A DNA stretch of 64,000 bases from the NCBI RefSeq assembly GCF_910592395.1, contig NC_088309.1:25544599-25608598 (forward strand). Reading direction: 5' to 3'. The stretch is from Lineus longissimus (lineage: Eukaryota > Nemertea > Pilidiophora > Heteronemertea > Lineidae). This document shows, one piece after another, positions 1-12,519 of the stretch; positions within the stretch are counted from its first letter, which is position 1; the number at the start of each line of letters is the position of its first letter. The position numbers and the translations under genes are program-made. The notes below the pieces were generated by a model. It was given only the letters and a program-made list of their open reading frames with translations, ran no database searches and was not told the origin of the DNA.

Positions 1-402
1 ATGTACATCTTTATGTTACATATTCATATCCATAGAGACTGAAGGTGATACCCCTATTGTAGTCAAAACAGAAAGAAGTTCTAGTAGAAAAGTTGCTCTA
101 TTTCTTTTTCATGTTGCTTTTGCTGACGCTAGTGTATTTTGTTGGTCACTAATATTTACTTGCTTCAGTACTCTACCTTGGCATCTCAGATCTGGGTTGT
201 GCAAGAACATGGCTCCAATCCATTCTTGGCAGTTGTGGACGCGTGTTCTTAATACCAATTTGATAATATGATTAAGAGAAATAAACAAATGAGTTCCAAT
301 CAATTGCTATCTCTATCTATAGAACATTCACCTTCAGTCCCTCTGGGTCAGCCAAATTTGGAAACCTTTCCTGTATTTACACGTTAACTTCCTTGATTGC
401 AG
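1..402 (+). other. MEF2 intron (3' part)
   Basis: No coding sequence is recognisable here. The stretch ends in a pyrimidine-containing tract and an AG (401-402) that abuts the first MEF2 exon, so it is the 3' part of an intron. The exons encoding the MADS box and MEF2 domain must lie left of the window. Confidence 0.7.
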
Positions 403-581
403 GCGGTATGATGGACATGTCGCCCAATGGTTATCAGCAAGGTTCTCCAAATGGTGCTGTTGGTTCCCCTGGCGGGACTGTCAAGCAGTTGTCCAAACAC
501 TCCCCACCCACGTCCACTACTGGCCGGCCCAATCTACGCGTGGTGATTCCTAGCAGTAGAGGTGATCTCAGGGAGGGAGAG
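403..581 (+). CDS. MEF2: MEF2 exon A
   Basis: The acceptor AG is at 401-402 and the donor gtaaga starts at 582. The exon ends on a codon boundary (phase 0). It encodes a Pro/Ser/Gly-rich transactivation segment beginning MMDMSPNGYQQGSP and containing the conserved GRPNLRVVIPSSR block. Confidence 0.93.
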
Positions 582-1843
582 GTAAGAAATTAACATCTAA
601 GTATGAGCTGCAAAGTTTTGTAGTAGACCCTCCACTGTCTTCAGTCTTCTCTTTTATCTCGCCTTTCTAGAACAACATGGTTACCAGCTTATATACAAGT
701 GTTTTTCATGCATATTTTGGATGAACATTTTGCAAAAAGTAGGGTTTTGCTTCCCCCAGAGGATCTTCATCATTATATTCCTGTCAATCTGTCGTCTTTT
801 TAGGGCCAGACAAGGACCAGCACAAACACCTTAGCAACCCCAGTTGTTTCCATGGTAACTTCAGGTATCCCGGGAACGGCATATCCGTCCGCTGCTTTAA
901 CATCATTTCAACATAGTAAGTTTCCTTTTGCTTGTATCCGTTAACTAACTTGAACTTTATTGATCTGTCTCAAAGTATGATTGGCCCAAAAACGACAATT
1001 ACCAGTAAATTTGCAAATATTGCTGCGGTAGAACCAGGGCTTTGTTTCCATGATCCAGGTCTGTCTGGTTGGCGCTTTTCAAATCCAATGAACTCCTGCA
1101 TCCGCCACTGTCCCTGATAAATTACATTTTGATGGTGACCTAAGATTCGTTTATTGCATGAGGTTTAAACAAATGCTCTTGGATCCTGATATATTCTGAT
1201 GAAAATCACTTTCTTTTTTCTAGCAGATTTTTCTGCCGAGTTGGGCCAACTAGGTTTCAATTCGCCGGGTATCCTAGCGGGAGGCTGGCCTGGACAAGGC
1301 CCATTATCAGCTGCAGTCCAAGCTGTGGGATTGAATCATCCGTAAGTTACATACTTTCATCAACTGTTAAACAATATGAGGAGTCAAAATCTCAAAAAGT
1401 AGTCCACATTTGTAAAGCCAGCATCAGTTACTTACATTACAGACAGCATCTTCTCTTTCGGGGTTTAGAGATCCTGCCAAGATGTTCTAATAATCCAAAT
1501 AATGAATGATCTAGCGGTGTGAGCAGAAGGCAATTGATTTCAAATGTTTTGCTTTTCAATTTTCAGTCAGGGGAGCTTAAACCCATCAGTCTCTCACATG
1601 CAGACGTTATCAGTAAACACAGTCAATCAGAGCATGAACATCAAGAGTGAGCCGATATCGCCACCTAGGGAACCGACGCCATCTAGTCATCTCATGCGAC
1701 CGCCATCGGCAGGTCAGGGCCACGTCTCGCCTGCTCATATATCGGGTGGGAGTAATTCATCATCACCGGTGGGAAGTAACGAATACGAAGGGGGGCCGAT
1801 CTCAAAACGGCCAAGAGTGACTTCTGAGGGCTGGTCTACTTAG
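403..1843 (+). CDS. MEF2: MEF2 transcription factor, C-terminal exons (partial gene)
   Basis: This is the 3' end of a myocyte enhancer factor 2 gene, a MADS-box nuclear activator of muscle and neural differentiation genes. Four exons join in frame: 403-581, 804-915, 1227-1341 (or from 1224) and 1567-1843. Visible MEF2 marks, in order, are GRPNLRVVIPSSR (vertebrate KPDLRVLIPPSSK-type block), TLATPVVSMVT (vertebrate SLATPVVSVAT), IKSEPISPPRE (the phosphorylation-dependent SUMO motif) and the terminal KRPRVTSEGWST (vertebrate KRMRLSEGWAT). The N-terminal MADS and MEF2 DNA-binding exons are outside the window, so DNA binding cannot be checked here. The family call is very secure. The orthologue symbol is generic, because most invertebrates have one MEF2 gene. 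Confidence 0.95.
804..915 (+). CDS. MEF2: MEF2 exon B
   Basis: The acceptor is ttttag and the donor gtaagt (916-921). The peptide GQTRTSTNTLATPVVSMVTS matches the MEF2 LATPVVSVAT block. One base is left over into the next exon. The exon would be missed by single-frame ORF calling because it has no start codon and is short. Confidence 0.92.
1227..1341 (+). CDS. MEF2: MEF2 exon C, with tandem acceptor
   Basis: The acceptor region reads TAGCAG at 1221-1226, so the exon can start at 1224 or 1227, both in frame. One form reads T-D-F-S-A-E, the other N-F-S-A-E. The donor is gtaagt at 1342. The exon encodes a Gly/Ala/Pro-rich stretch (FSAELGQLGFNSPGILAGG onward) in the place of the vertebrate SLSSADLSSLSGF region. 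Two bases carry into the last exon. Confidence 0.88.
1567..1843 (+). CDS. MEF2: MEF2 terminal coding exon
   Basis: The acceptor is ttttcag, and a second possible AG 4 bp on (1569-1570) would shift the frame. The exon encodes SUMO/phospho motif IKSEPISP (1640-1663), a Ser/Pro-rich linker and the conserved end KRPRVTSEGWST followed by TAG (1841-1843). The C-terminal basic patch KRPR fits the MEF2 nuclear localisation signal. Confidence 0.95.
1640..1663 (+). other. Phosphorylation-dependent SUMO motif in MEF2
   Basis: The codons read IKSEPISP, matching psi-K-x-E-x-x-S-P. In vertebrate MEF2 the same motif (lysine 403, serine 408 in MEF2A) is a switch between SUMO-modified repressor and acetylated activator, controlled by Ser phosphorylation. 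The function here is inferred by homology. Confidence 0.85.
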
Positions 1844-4800
1844 TCCTCAATAGGTGGCAGCAGAGGCGTGGACTATTTTGTGTCAGACATGTTATAGACA
1901 TTGTGGAGATTATCAACACGCAAGCATGCCCACTGTGTTCACTTTGTAATGCATATTTTAGTCGTTTTCTGTTCATGTCGAAACATACCGAGTATCCAGG
2001 TCACTTGCATCGGGCATTCTGTATTCATGTGGGGAATTCGGGCAGCCTTCACGCAGTGACATCTGGGGGATTTCTCTTATCTAAATTATTTTCTTTAGAA
2101 CCAATTGTGATATGCCTATTGAGCTTTAAGAAATGTTAGCGTCGGAGGCTGTTTGTTTCCTTGTGATGATGTTTGCCTGGTGTTTTTTTTGTCGATCAGG
2201 TTGTCAACATTCCTTATTATAAACTGGGCTTAATCACCAGTTATAGAGGTATCAGTTCGGTGTTAATGTCCCGGTGAACTTGTGCTGTAACTCAGGCCAT
2301 CGTAATTCAAGACATTTTCTGTAAAGGTCAGTTCAATCCGACCAATGCACATGTATTCAAAAAGAAAATAATCAAATTGAGGGCGGATCATGTGTTATTA
2401 AGAAATCTTACATATCCTGCATGAAGATATCTCAACAAGATTTATCTGTTCATATGGTTTTCCTTAGATTTTGATAGGATTGTGAAATTACGATTTTAAG
2501 AATTTCTGATGAATTGCGAAACAACGGTTTTGAAAACTTCTGGATATAGCCTGCGGATTTCTTGATGGTTTATTTATTTATTTGCGATGGAATTTTCATT
2601 GCAATGGATGGACGTGGAGGAGATATTAGTCACCAACATTGGTGGCTTTTAAATGAAATCAATTTCGCAGTCCTAATACTAGATTGGTCACAATTTGTCA
2701 TGTGTTATATAATCTAATTGATTTCTTATACTCTCCCCTTTTTAATGGCCTGAGTCTGTCCTAGTCAATTACACTTAAGACTGTCTGTTAGTTGACAACC
2801 TTGAGATTGAACTTTGATGTGTATTCCGGCAGTTGTGAGATCTGAATTACAGGCATTTTGTTACACTGATAACAATAATTAGATGTCACTGATGGCATAG
2901 TTTTCATCTACAGCTGTTTGTACTAGTAGGTAAGGAATTGTTTCAACACACATTTTGTCAAATTCATCAATGCACACCTGAAGTTGAGTGTTTTTATAAC
3001 TTGGATACTCGGGATGTTTAGACAAATCCGTGCTTTTCCCAGCAGTTTGTCTCTGTTGGGAATTTATGTAGATATTGTAAGTGCTGAGAGCACCCGTTAC
3101 GTTTGTCTTGTCTTAATAATAGGTCACCATATGAGTGATTAGATTGCTCACCTTAAGAGGGCGTTGATGGTCATTGTAGATTGCTCATGTACAGATGGCG
3201 TTTTGGGTCAATGTATAATTGGACCCTGGGGTTCATTTGTGGGTTTATTGTCCTTGAATTTTGAAAACCTGTGTTATACGAGCTTGTCTACATAACCAGG
3301 TTACTTATGGTCTAACTTATCAATGCTGATTAGAGCATTTTTGGGGACAGTGTTATTTGAAGCGTTGACATTGTAGATGTGAGTACCATGTAGTGTATTC
3401 CATACATAATATTCAGTCTCCTTTTTGCTGATTTTGTGACGATTTGGTGGATTTTGTGTAAAATTGTGAGGTCCTCACTCTCTTTATGTTCTGTGTAAAT
3501 GGCTCTGTTTAACTTTACTTTACTTATCATATTATGATCTTTAGTAAAAACTGAGAGTTGCTTGGTAACTTTTGAATTCAGATGCTCGTGTTTAGTATTG
3601 CACATGGTGGTTTTCCTCCAAGTCATGTCAGTACATTCTCTCTGGGTCAACTCCACTTTGTCAGATTCTAATTTTCATAAGTTTCCTTAAATCCTTGCCA
3701 ATTCTGCGTAATCGGTTCTGGAAATTGTTCTTCCAGATACATCCCTATTGTAAAATATTTCTTGAATTTGCTGATCCATTGATCATGTCTAATTGATCTC
3801 GATGTGCTAACCCGGTCCTGCTCAGTGGAAACCTCAACGTTATATAGTCATCAAACTTCCAATGAGAACGTTTTTGCCAATGTTTTGCTGTTTTAAATGC
3901 ACAATAATGCAATTCTACTCTTTCCAAACTGTGAGTCTTATCACAGTGAGTGCTATTGACGGCTATAGTACTAAATCTCTGAAACTCCAACAACAGCCCG
4001 TCACGATGAGCCATTTCCAGTTATTTTGTGAGTGAGGATTGTCACTTTTTCTGTCAAATGTGTGTTCAGTTTGGTGGTTTTTAACTGTTCAGGCAAGTTG
4101 TGGGTTGAAATTTTTTACAATTTTTATGAAATTTGATTTCCAGTCACGTGACATTTGATTTAGATTCATCATGTGATTGTCAATCAAGTTGATGCTGTTG
4201 CCCCTCAATATTGAAATGGACCATATGCTGTATTTATTATATGTACAGTTGGTGGAGTTTATCTTTGTTAATTGGGGGTGACAGGTCGTTTATTACATAA
4301 CCATTATCCTCTGTTGGACTGAGGGGGGCCTTTGAGAAGAAATGCTGGAAAATTTTGAAATCACTTGTAAAGATTTGAATTGAATGTTATTATCATGATT
4401 ATTTGTCGACATCTGGTGAAGTTCCTGGTTATCATTCATTTCTGTCGACATTTCATTGCCCTCGGTCCACAGAGCCCTGTTTGAACCATCCGTAAACAAG
4501 TCAAGTGTGTAGGTGTAAATATAGCATAAAGTTTGTTTTTATGATGTGTACATACAAAACGATTATATTGAACATCAATATTTCATTGAGACACGCAAAC
4601 TGCCAGTAGAGAGACAATAACAAACTCTGTTGGGCATTGTTCATAACGTTTGACAAATTGGTGGCAACTTTCATCAATTGACATTAGGGTGCAGAGAATT
4701 AACAACATTGTCAATTCTGCCATGTCATCTTTCCCCACCATTGTTGCATCAATGTGAGTGCATAGTACAGCATAATACATTGCTCTATAACTGTGTGAGA

Positions 4801-7800
4801 TTGTGTGTAGAAGGGGTAGATGTGTATTTTCATTCATTGTATATTATCTTCATTGCCATGACACATAACATACGCCAAGATACTTCATCCTATGTGTGCC
4901 AGTTTCATCATTACGTATTCAGTACTTCAGTGCATGCATGAATGGAGATCCTGTGTATGTCAACATTTCTATGACATACACACCAACTCGCGCAGTATGT
5001 CATATAACAATGCTATATACATGTACATGCATCCTAACGTCTGCTTGAGTCATCACGAAATTGATGCTGGCCAACCTCGGATGGAATAATTCACATTATT
5101 CAGTCCTTCATCTGTGCCCCGTCGAGTGCGTTTGGTGATACAACTTGAACACTTTGTGCTCCCCCTAAAATTTCAGCCCCTATGGCTAATTAACTTAGCT
5201 TGCTACAGCGTTAATTCAATTGCTGCTTCCATCCCGATCCATGACTAATCTTGAATGAGTTGAGAGCTGATGTGCAACTTCGTAAATTGGTAAATTCTGT
5301 AAATTTGACTGGGAACTTTCTGATGTAATGTATGGGGAAACCAGAGTCGTGGTATACCTACTCTGTCAGAGGCCACAGCTCTAGATTTGGTCTAAATTTG
5401 GGGAGGTGACCGAATATTCATTGATGGAAATTGGTATTGTGATTGAAAGGTCTTTCGAGAAAGGTGCGTTATCTTTCAATGAGCATTTGGTATTGGTTTG
5501 GACTCCCATCAGCTCACGATTGGATATTTTTGATCATGGTTTCATTTGTCGAATGCTAGACTGATTGGAAGAGTCACCCTGTCTATACATTGTTTAGGAT
5601 AGAACTTGTGTATCAGCATGGAAGATAATATGCCTGTATTGTCACTTGGGAGATCATAATCATAACTGCCATGCAAATGCTGAACTTGTTATTGGATGAA
5701 ATCGTTTTTGTGTCACAATATGCATTACCAAATTCGTACCAGTACAGACTAGAATTTAGGGTTTGACATTTTACCAGCTAGGCTCTTACCTATGCCAGTT
5801 ACTCTGAGGACAGTAAAAAGTAGCTTTATACTTTTATGAATCACATTTTGATTTCTGACAATATTTCTACCCAGGACTTTGAGGTAATGCCTAGAATTCC
5901 TCAGCAGCATTTTTCTAAAAGATAAGTGTTTGTGATAGACTTTTCATGGGCAGTTTTGGAGGTTTTTGTACATTTTCACATTTGGTGTGTCGAGTTTGGT
6001 TTGCGGCAGAATTTGGTTGATTGCAGTGCAATAAGGATAGAAACCCTCAGACATAATACCTCGGATTAAACTTGCCCTTATTATTATTGATCTTTTAATA
6101 GTCAATTACTTTGAATTTGTCATTGTCAGGAGGGTAGGGAATGCAATTCAATTCCTGTGCAGGTTTGCACCAGTGCTACTAAGTGTGATGTCGATTCTGA
6201 ACGGAACTTGATGGGGTTATGAAAAACAGATAAACAATGCGTTAAAGTTTTTTAATATTGTCTACTACCAGGAGATAAGTGATCATGTAAATAAGATGTG
6301 TTGCCACTGGTGTCACCCTTTTTGACCCACCCAATCATGTACAAGTGTTAATTGTTACCATGGTGACATATAAATTGATATCTTATTATGAAAATGTTGT
6401 ATAAGTGGTGGTCATAAGAAGGTGGCTCCTTCCATCATTGCTGCCAGGAAATGTGTAAAAAACATTGACAAATTAAGGTTATGATCAAATTACTATATTG
6501 AGTTCTTATAAGTTCACTTTTCATTCATCAGCAGTCACTGTGTACAAAGGTCATTGCATAACCGACAGAGTCAAAGGATACTGTGAAATGTTTGCAATGC
6601 TGTAAGTTGATGAATTTGCTCATTTTCAATGCGTTTGACACTGCATTCGCAAAATCTTAAGAAAAAATTGCTTGCAAAAATTTCACAGTATACATACAGT
6701 AAAGGTCAAATCTAGGCATCCTGATGAAGATTTTTAGTGCAAAATATCTCTAGTAACTAAAACAGAGTCTTCTATTCTATCTATCTGTGCACCGATCCAA
6801 TACAATTGTAGATATATATGTCGACCTTCACCCCAGTTTTGCACATTATTGTCAAAGAAGCCGCATTTTGCCATCTGGCTATTTGTCCAGACGTTTGGTA
6901 CATCCTGTGTATCGCTTGAATCCGTGCACAATTTTGTTGTAATTGTTGATGTTTCAATATTAAAAAGACGTTTGGTTGCTTGTTTGACTAACAGGTATAT
7001 TTGATGTGTCTGTTATGTATCGTGTGACTGGGATATGCAACTATATAATATGTACACGTTTTGTGTACAGCTGGTATCTGCTGTGAACAGTGTACAGTTT
7101 GTTGTACATTGGTTCTGTCCCTCATTGTTTCACTGTCATTGTCATTCTCCCATAGCATGCCTAAAATACACGCACACAAAGCCCAACCGATATTGAACCC
7201 CACGCCAGAGCATGTTATGGCAGTCAGAAAGTCGATGTCTACCTGTCATTCTGGCCCTGGTTGTTTGAAAACATGTTAGCTCGTAATATCATGTTGACAT
7301 CGTGGTGCATGTACATCAAACAACCTGTCATCATTGGCACAATTTTGACAAAGCTTTGTGTGAGTGTATTTTAAAAGTTATCCAATGGCATGCTATTTGA
7401 GGATGGTCATCATTATCAGGTCACAGATGCACCCTTCTATTGACAGGTCAATTTGTCAAATTTGGGTACTCCTTAAGATGTGCTTCTGTGGCCATGTTCT
7501 CAAGGTATCTTACAAATATAACATGACTAACATCTTTGGTCATGAATTTCATTTCCATTTGGGCCTTTTTATAGAGCATGGGTCATGGAGAACATGTCAC
7601 TGTTGAGACCTATTATAACAAAGGTCTGCCTCGCTGCGTTGGATACGAGGGATATGATGCCATTCTATTGTAAATATCTTATCATACAATCACCCAGGCT
7701 CTAAAGAGGATGGGTGGGGGGAGGGATAAGTGACGGAATTGTCCTGCATCCGTGTAAGATACCTTTGAAGAAACTTATTAAGTGAAAAACTAGGGCTTTT

Positions 7801-8258
7801 TATATACCAGTGCAGTATAAATTTGCTGTCACTGGTTATCAAAGTTGACATTTTTTATTACTTTGTAAATTGATTGATACCAAAGGTAACTGAATGAATA
7901 ATGAATATTTGTTACCTGACAAAAACGTAATGATCATATTTTAATTTTTCTAGATGCTAGAAAAAGTTTGTTACACTGTATAGAAAATCTATTTTGATAA
8001 AAGGACATTCCCGGGCCTGTTGAGCGTTCTCACAATAATATTCTTTTCGCTCTTGATGTAGATAAGGTAAAATGGCGTTCCTCTGCTTTGGAATTAGCCA
8101 GTCGTATTTGATTTGGTCGACTTCTTCTCGACAGGTGCTGTGAAGTTGAAAAAACATAGGCTCTGTACCCGTCTCTTGAATGCTTGTGACGCATGTCCTG
8201 AATTCCACTCATGTGCGTCTGCCTGTATTTCAAGTATTAGTTTGTGCGAAATTAGTGA

Positions 8259-8264
8259 AATAAA
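8259..8264 (+). promoter_or_regulatory. Candidate MEF2 polyadenylation signal
   Basis: This AATAAA is the first one I find on the plus strand downstream of the MEF2 stop codon. T-rich sequence is not pronounced directly after it, so support is limited to the hexamer and its position. Confidence 0.35.
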
Positions 8265-8725
8265 ACACCCACAAAAAATTGGCGGTTAACAGGAGTTTCC
8301 TGCATTGGCGAGACGGGTATCTGGTTGACTTGAGAAATTAGCCAAAAACGTGAACATGCAGGTTTTACAGAATTTGGGTTTGTGGAGAACTTTAATTGAC
8401 TGAGGCTTGGCAAACAACTTGTTGTCAGTTGATGAAATGAAACAGTACGTTTTTCTCTGATTTTTTTCTTGCCACTTCGTAAAAAGGAGCATTTTTTTCC
8501 AAAGAGAATTGAAAAAGTTATATTTGGGTCTAACAATCATAGCTTTAAATTACATGTAAAAACTTATGAAAATTATATCAAGTGTGGAAATGTTCCAAAT
8601 GAAGAAAACAATATTATTATATTGAATTAAGAGAATAGTTGTCAGAATGATTTATAATTTGGCAGCAATAGTGGTGTGGACTGTAATCAAGTCTTATTTT
8701 GACCGGCATCTTTGAACTGAGATAT

Positions 8726-8743
8726 GGGGTGGGGGGGGGGGTG
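8726..8743 (+). repeat. G tract
   Basis: Four Gs, a T, then eleven Gs and GTG. It is a simple homopolymer tract that could form a G-quadruplex in RNA if this part of the MEF2 transcript is retained. Confidence 0.8.
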
Positions 8744-10053
8744 AGTAGCATTCTGTTCTGTTGTCGGCATGAAAGTGCTGTAAACGTCTTCATTTTAAAA
8801 GTGAAATGGTAAAGGATTGACACGTAAACTTGATGGAGGGGCGGACTATCGACTAATGAGGCCTAGCCTGCTGAGAAAATGAAGGTGTTAACAGCATGCA
8901 TAAAGAAATTTGGAGGAATTTGAATTCCGATGATTCGTTCGTTTTTGGAGGTAAAATGAATAATTGACAATGGTTCATAACAAGTGGCATGCTTTTGTTT
9001 CATTACCTGTACCCAAACGACGTTTTGTGTGCCTAACTTATTTATGTTGTCTAATTAAAGAGGCAAGACATTGGGAGTTGTTATTGCATGTGTTTGAGTG
9101 TTTGGCTCCACATACTGTCGTTTTTTGGCTTCAATACTTCTATTATGATGTTGCTTTGTTGGGAGGTTCACTAAGGCATTGATACATGTAGATGGCAGCA
9201 CTTGCCAGCGATGACAAATGCTTGAATGACGTTGCTTTTTAGGGAGCTCAACAACCTGGTGGTCAATAGCAGTAAAGTCACTCCTGTCAAAGAAGAAACT
9301 GGTGATTGATACAGGCTGGTGTTGCTATATGTACCGGTCTTTTCTTTGGCAATGGCTTTGAGTCCAGATAGAGTGTGTATAGTCTCCCATCTATTAGTGA
9401 TACAACCACAATATTTTCCACCACTTGTATTTGTAGAAATTCCAGTATATCAGGACGTAAGTTGGTACGATTTTCATTTCAATGTTACCAGTAGGTGTAC
9501 TGTACCTTTGAGGCTTACAGTATCTTACTGTAACATTGACTTGAGCCCAAAAATAGTCGCAAGTTGAAATAGTCGTCCCCGTAAAATCAGACCTGTAAAA
9601 TTGTTCTTTGTCCCCGGCTCCTTGACCATATGTTAATATACAATTGTGCTTTGTCTGCACTGTGGAATTTTAGCCATGTTGCAATACACCCCTTAATCAC
9701 CACTTGGCCGTAGTGATTTTATATGGATCTTTCAATTTGAGTAGCCTAGTGTAAATTGTAGTGATTGTACTTTCTGGATTGTTCTAGAACGTTTTCATAC
9801 AAACAACATGTTAGAACATACTGTGTAATGACCATTTTTAGTAAGTAAAATGAAAATCTTTTGCATGATGCAAATATTTGTTCTGAGTGAATTTCTTTTC
9901 AATGCCCCTCCCTCCAAACAGTGAATTGAGGTGTCTCAGGTACACCCTACTCCAGCCAAAATATTGCAACTGCTTACCGGTAGTTGCCATGTCAATTCTA
10001 ATCAAAACCTTGTCACAAAGACACGTAGTGTCAGACATACTGGTATATATATA

Positions 10054-10226
10054 CAGTAGAACCTCTCTATTAAGGACATCCTGCCTCCTGCCTCGGGACC
10101 GACAAGTGTTGTCGTAAATACAGAGGTGCTCTTGATTGGAGAGATCAAATTCAATGGAAGCATCCAATTTGCTCCAATAAAACTAGTGTCCTTAATAGAG
10201 GGGTCTCTGCTAAAGAGGTTCCACTG
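10054..10226. mobile_element. Tc1/mariner-pogo-like MITE (173 bp)
   Basis: The left end is CAGTAGAACCTCTCTATTAA and the right end is an imperfect reverse complement (TGTCCTTAATAGAG, then an 11-bp insertion-like segment, then AGAGGTTCCACTG). A TA lies directly before the left end; the right side has CA, so one target-site copy is mutated. The CAGT-GAACCTC type of terminus is common in non-coding pogo/Tigger-like elements of invertebrates. There is no transposase coding capacity. Confidence 0.7.
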
Positions 10227-10435
10227 CACTACCAGTCGTCAATGAGGTTTGAAAAGATGAACAGATTGAGATTGTCACAAGAAGAAACGCTTCAATGTCT
10301 CAGCATCTTATACCCCTTTTCACCTGAGAGATCATGGATGCTTATGAGGTGGTGCAATACATAGGACAGAAGGTCAAGATTGTGACATTGTCTTCGAACA
10401 AGAGGTTTACTACCCATCATTTTGACAATTCCTCC

Positions 10436-10579
10436 CATCCAAGAGATTGGGTGATATGAATAAAGACTAGCAAATGCTTTTATCTAAAACTTCATGTACA
10501 TATACGCTAGGCCTTTCTGTACAAAATTGAAGTAAAAGCATTTGCGAGTCTTTATTCATATCACCCATTGTCTTGGACC
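10436..10579. repeat. Near-perfect hairpin (47-bp arms, about 50-nt loop)
   Basis: The inner 34 bases of the arms (10449-10482 and 10533-10566) match as reverse complements at 33 positions, centred on GATATGAATAAAGACT. The arms extend outward less perfectly to 10436 and 10579 (CCAAGA against TCTTGG). High arm identity in degraded surroundings suggests a recent insertion, probably a small hairpin MITE within the left side of the larger inverted repeat. Confidence 0.8.
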
Positions 10580-11519
10580 AGGCTGCGCCATATCACAACA
10601 TGTCTGATTGTGACTGCTTCCCATAAGAGAGTGAGACAAGAGCCATATCATGGAGACATCCATGTTTAACAGCTAACCAAATCCCAGAGACACATTCCTC
10701 CATGTTTGTACACATCGTCTTGAGACCATGCGGATAGGGTCATATCACAACATGGTTGAATGTGACTGTTTCTCATCATCAAAGACTGAAGCTCCTTTCT
10801 AAACATATAGTAGGAAGAAGATGACCACATCCCTGGCACATCTGTGTTCCTACAGATCACCATTTCAATGTCCCTGACACAGGGAAGACAACCATCCATG
10901 CGACAACGAGGTTAAAAAAATAAGATCATCATGTCCCAGAGACACATGGTGCCTTCTCCATGTTCGTACATATCACTATGTCCCCGTCTTCTCCATATTC
11001 CTGGGACACCCTGACTATCTATCCCTCCAAATGTGTCTCAAGTACACCACTACAACCACTAGTCCTCGTCACAATGTCACAAAGAGCCCTCATCCTCCTG
11101 GGATGTCATGGGTGCCTGTGCCTTGCTAGCCAATCATTGAGAGATCTAGCCTGTCATTTGACTCTCCGACAGCAATCTAGTCCCATACGACAGTGTTACA
11201 AGAACAGTGATGCAAGAAGTTGTTACAATACGTCAAGATTGTGACTTAGAGCAATAGGCTTACCTTCTATCACTGTGACAACGCCTTCAAGAGACTGCCT
11301 TGAGGCTATGCGGGTTGGTTGTGACACAGGTTGTCGCCACCAAGTTTACATGTGATGGTAAGAAGACGTGGCACATGTGCCATTTCGAAACAGGTCTGGA
11401 TGCGACCACGATGGCGATGGGCAACCACCAAATGACTGAAACCTCTGTCCATATGTCATACGATTTCGATACGACGACCACAACCTGGAGACACCCGTGT
11501 TCATTCAGATCACCATGAC
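10580..11519. repeat. Degenerate outer part of the left arm
   Basis: Decayed fragments of the 115-bp unit are recognisable (CCCAGAGACACAT with CCATGTTTGTACACATC near 10,680; a second near 10,930-10,980), interrupted by unrelated sequence. No gene is supported. Confidence 0.5.
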
Positions 11520-12245
11520 AGTGACCCGCTGTCTCCTCATGTCCGTACAGATCATCATGTCTCCAAGACAATGTTGTGAGATGACGACCATATCCAAAAA
11601 ACACCCCTTTTGAGCACCCTCAAAGTCCTGGAGACACGCTGTCTTCTCCACGTTTGTACGGATCGCCATGCCTCTGACACAATGTTGTGAGAAGACGGCC
11701 ATATCTCGTTCGAAGACACCCATCTCTACTGTGTGTCTCCAAGAGACACGCTATCTTCTCCACGTTTCTGCAGATCGCCATGTCTCTCACAAAATGTTGT
11801 GAGAAGACGGCCATATCCCGTTCGAAGACACCCATCTCTACAGTGTGTCTCCAAGAGACACGCCGTCTTCTCCACGTTTCTGCAGATCGCCATGTCTCTG
11901 ATACAAAGTTGTGAGAAGACGACCATATTTCGAGGACACACATCTTCAGTAAGATCACCACCATGTCGGAGAGACACGTGTATTCTACAAATTCGTACGG
12001 ATCACCATGTCACTGACACAGTGTTGTGAGAAGACGACCGACAAATCCCGAAGACACCCATCTTCATCAAGATCACCATGTCCTAGTGACACACTGTCTT
12101 CTGCACGCTCGTACAGATCACCCAATCTCTGGCACAGTGCTTTGAGAAGACGGCCAAATCCCGAAGACGCCCATCTTCATCAAGATCACCATGTCCTAGT
12201 GACATACTGTCTTCTCCACCTTCGTACAGATAACCATGTCTCCTA
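11520..12245 (-). repeat. Left arm: tandem 115-bp units
   Basis: Six successive copies are marked by GTTGTGA starting at 11573, 11684, 11796, 11908 and 12023, with a variant at 12139, giving spacings of 111-116 bp. Units contain AGACACCCATCT and CTTCTCCACG segments. Orientation is opposite to the right arm. Apparent ORFs within are by-products of repetition. Confidence 0.9.
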
Positions 12246-12519
12246 ACCAGGCCATCTCTTGAATACTCTTGGTCTAAGACAAAGTCACAATCTTGGTGTA
12301 ACTGTCTTGTGACTCGTTGGCTCTTGAAGAGTAAACAGCCAGGAGTAAACTTGGTTTGCATCGCATAGCAACGCTCTCTCATGTTTAGGAGAGGTTATTG
12401 TGATACTAGTATTGTATCTTGACAAAGCTAGCGGCTGCAGTATTAGGGCACTGAAGACGAATGGCAATTCTCAGGATGGCAGGACAAACTGATCCATTGA
12501 CATGTGCATGGAAACTCGT
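12246..12519. other. Spacer between the inverted arms
   Basis: About 270 bp of apparently non-repetitive sequence separates the two tandem arrays. It contains no recognisable gene and would form the loop if the arms paired. Confidence 0.6.

Larger units (their letters stand above)
1844..9850 (+). other. Probable long MEF2 3' UTR and downstream sequence
   Basis: This 8-kb stretch has no supported coding region; the short ORFs in it show no family resemblance and no codon-like pattern. By eye the plus strand is richer in T than A and in G than C until about 9.8 kb, as is common in transcribed noncoding sequence read in MEF2 orientation. The first AATAAA after the stop is at 8259-8264 and a weaker ATTAAA is near 6064, so the 3' UTR could reach about 6.4 kb. 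Pumilio-like TGTACATA occurs near 4548. The true end cannot be fixed without RNA data. Confidence 0.45.

Noticed and set aside
11287-12382. Multiple ORFs in the left tandem array
   Set aside because: Same reason; they mirror the right-arm ORFs in antisense.
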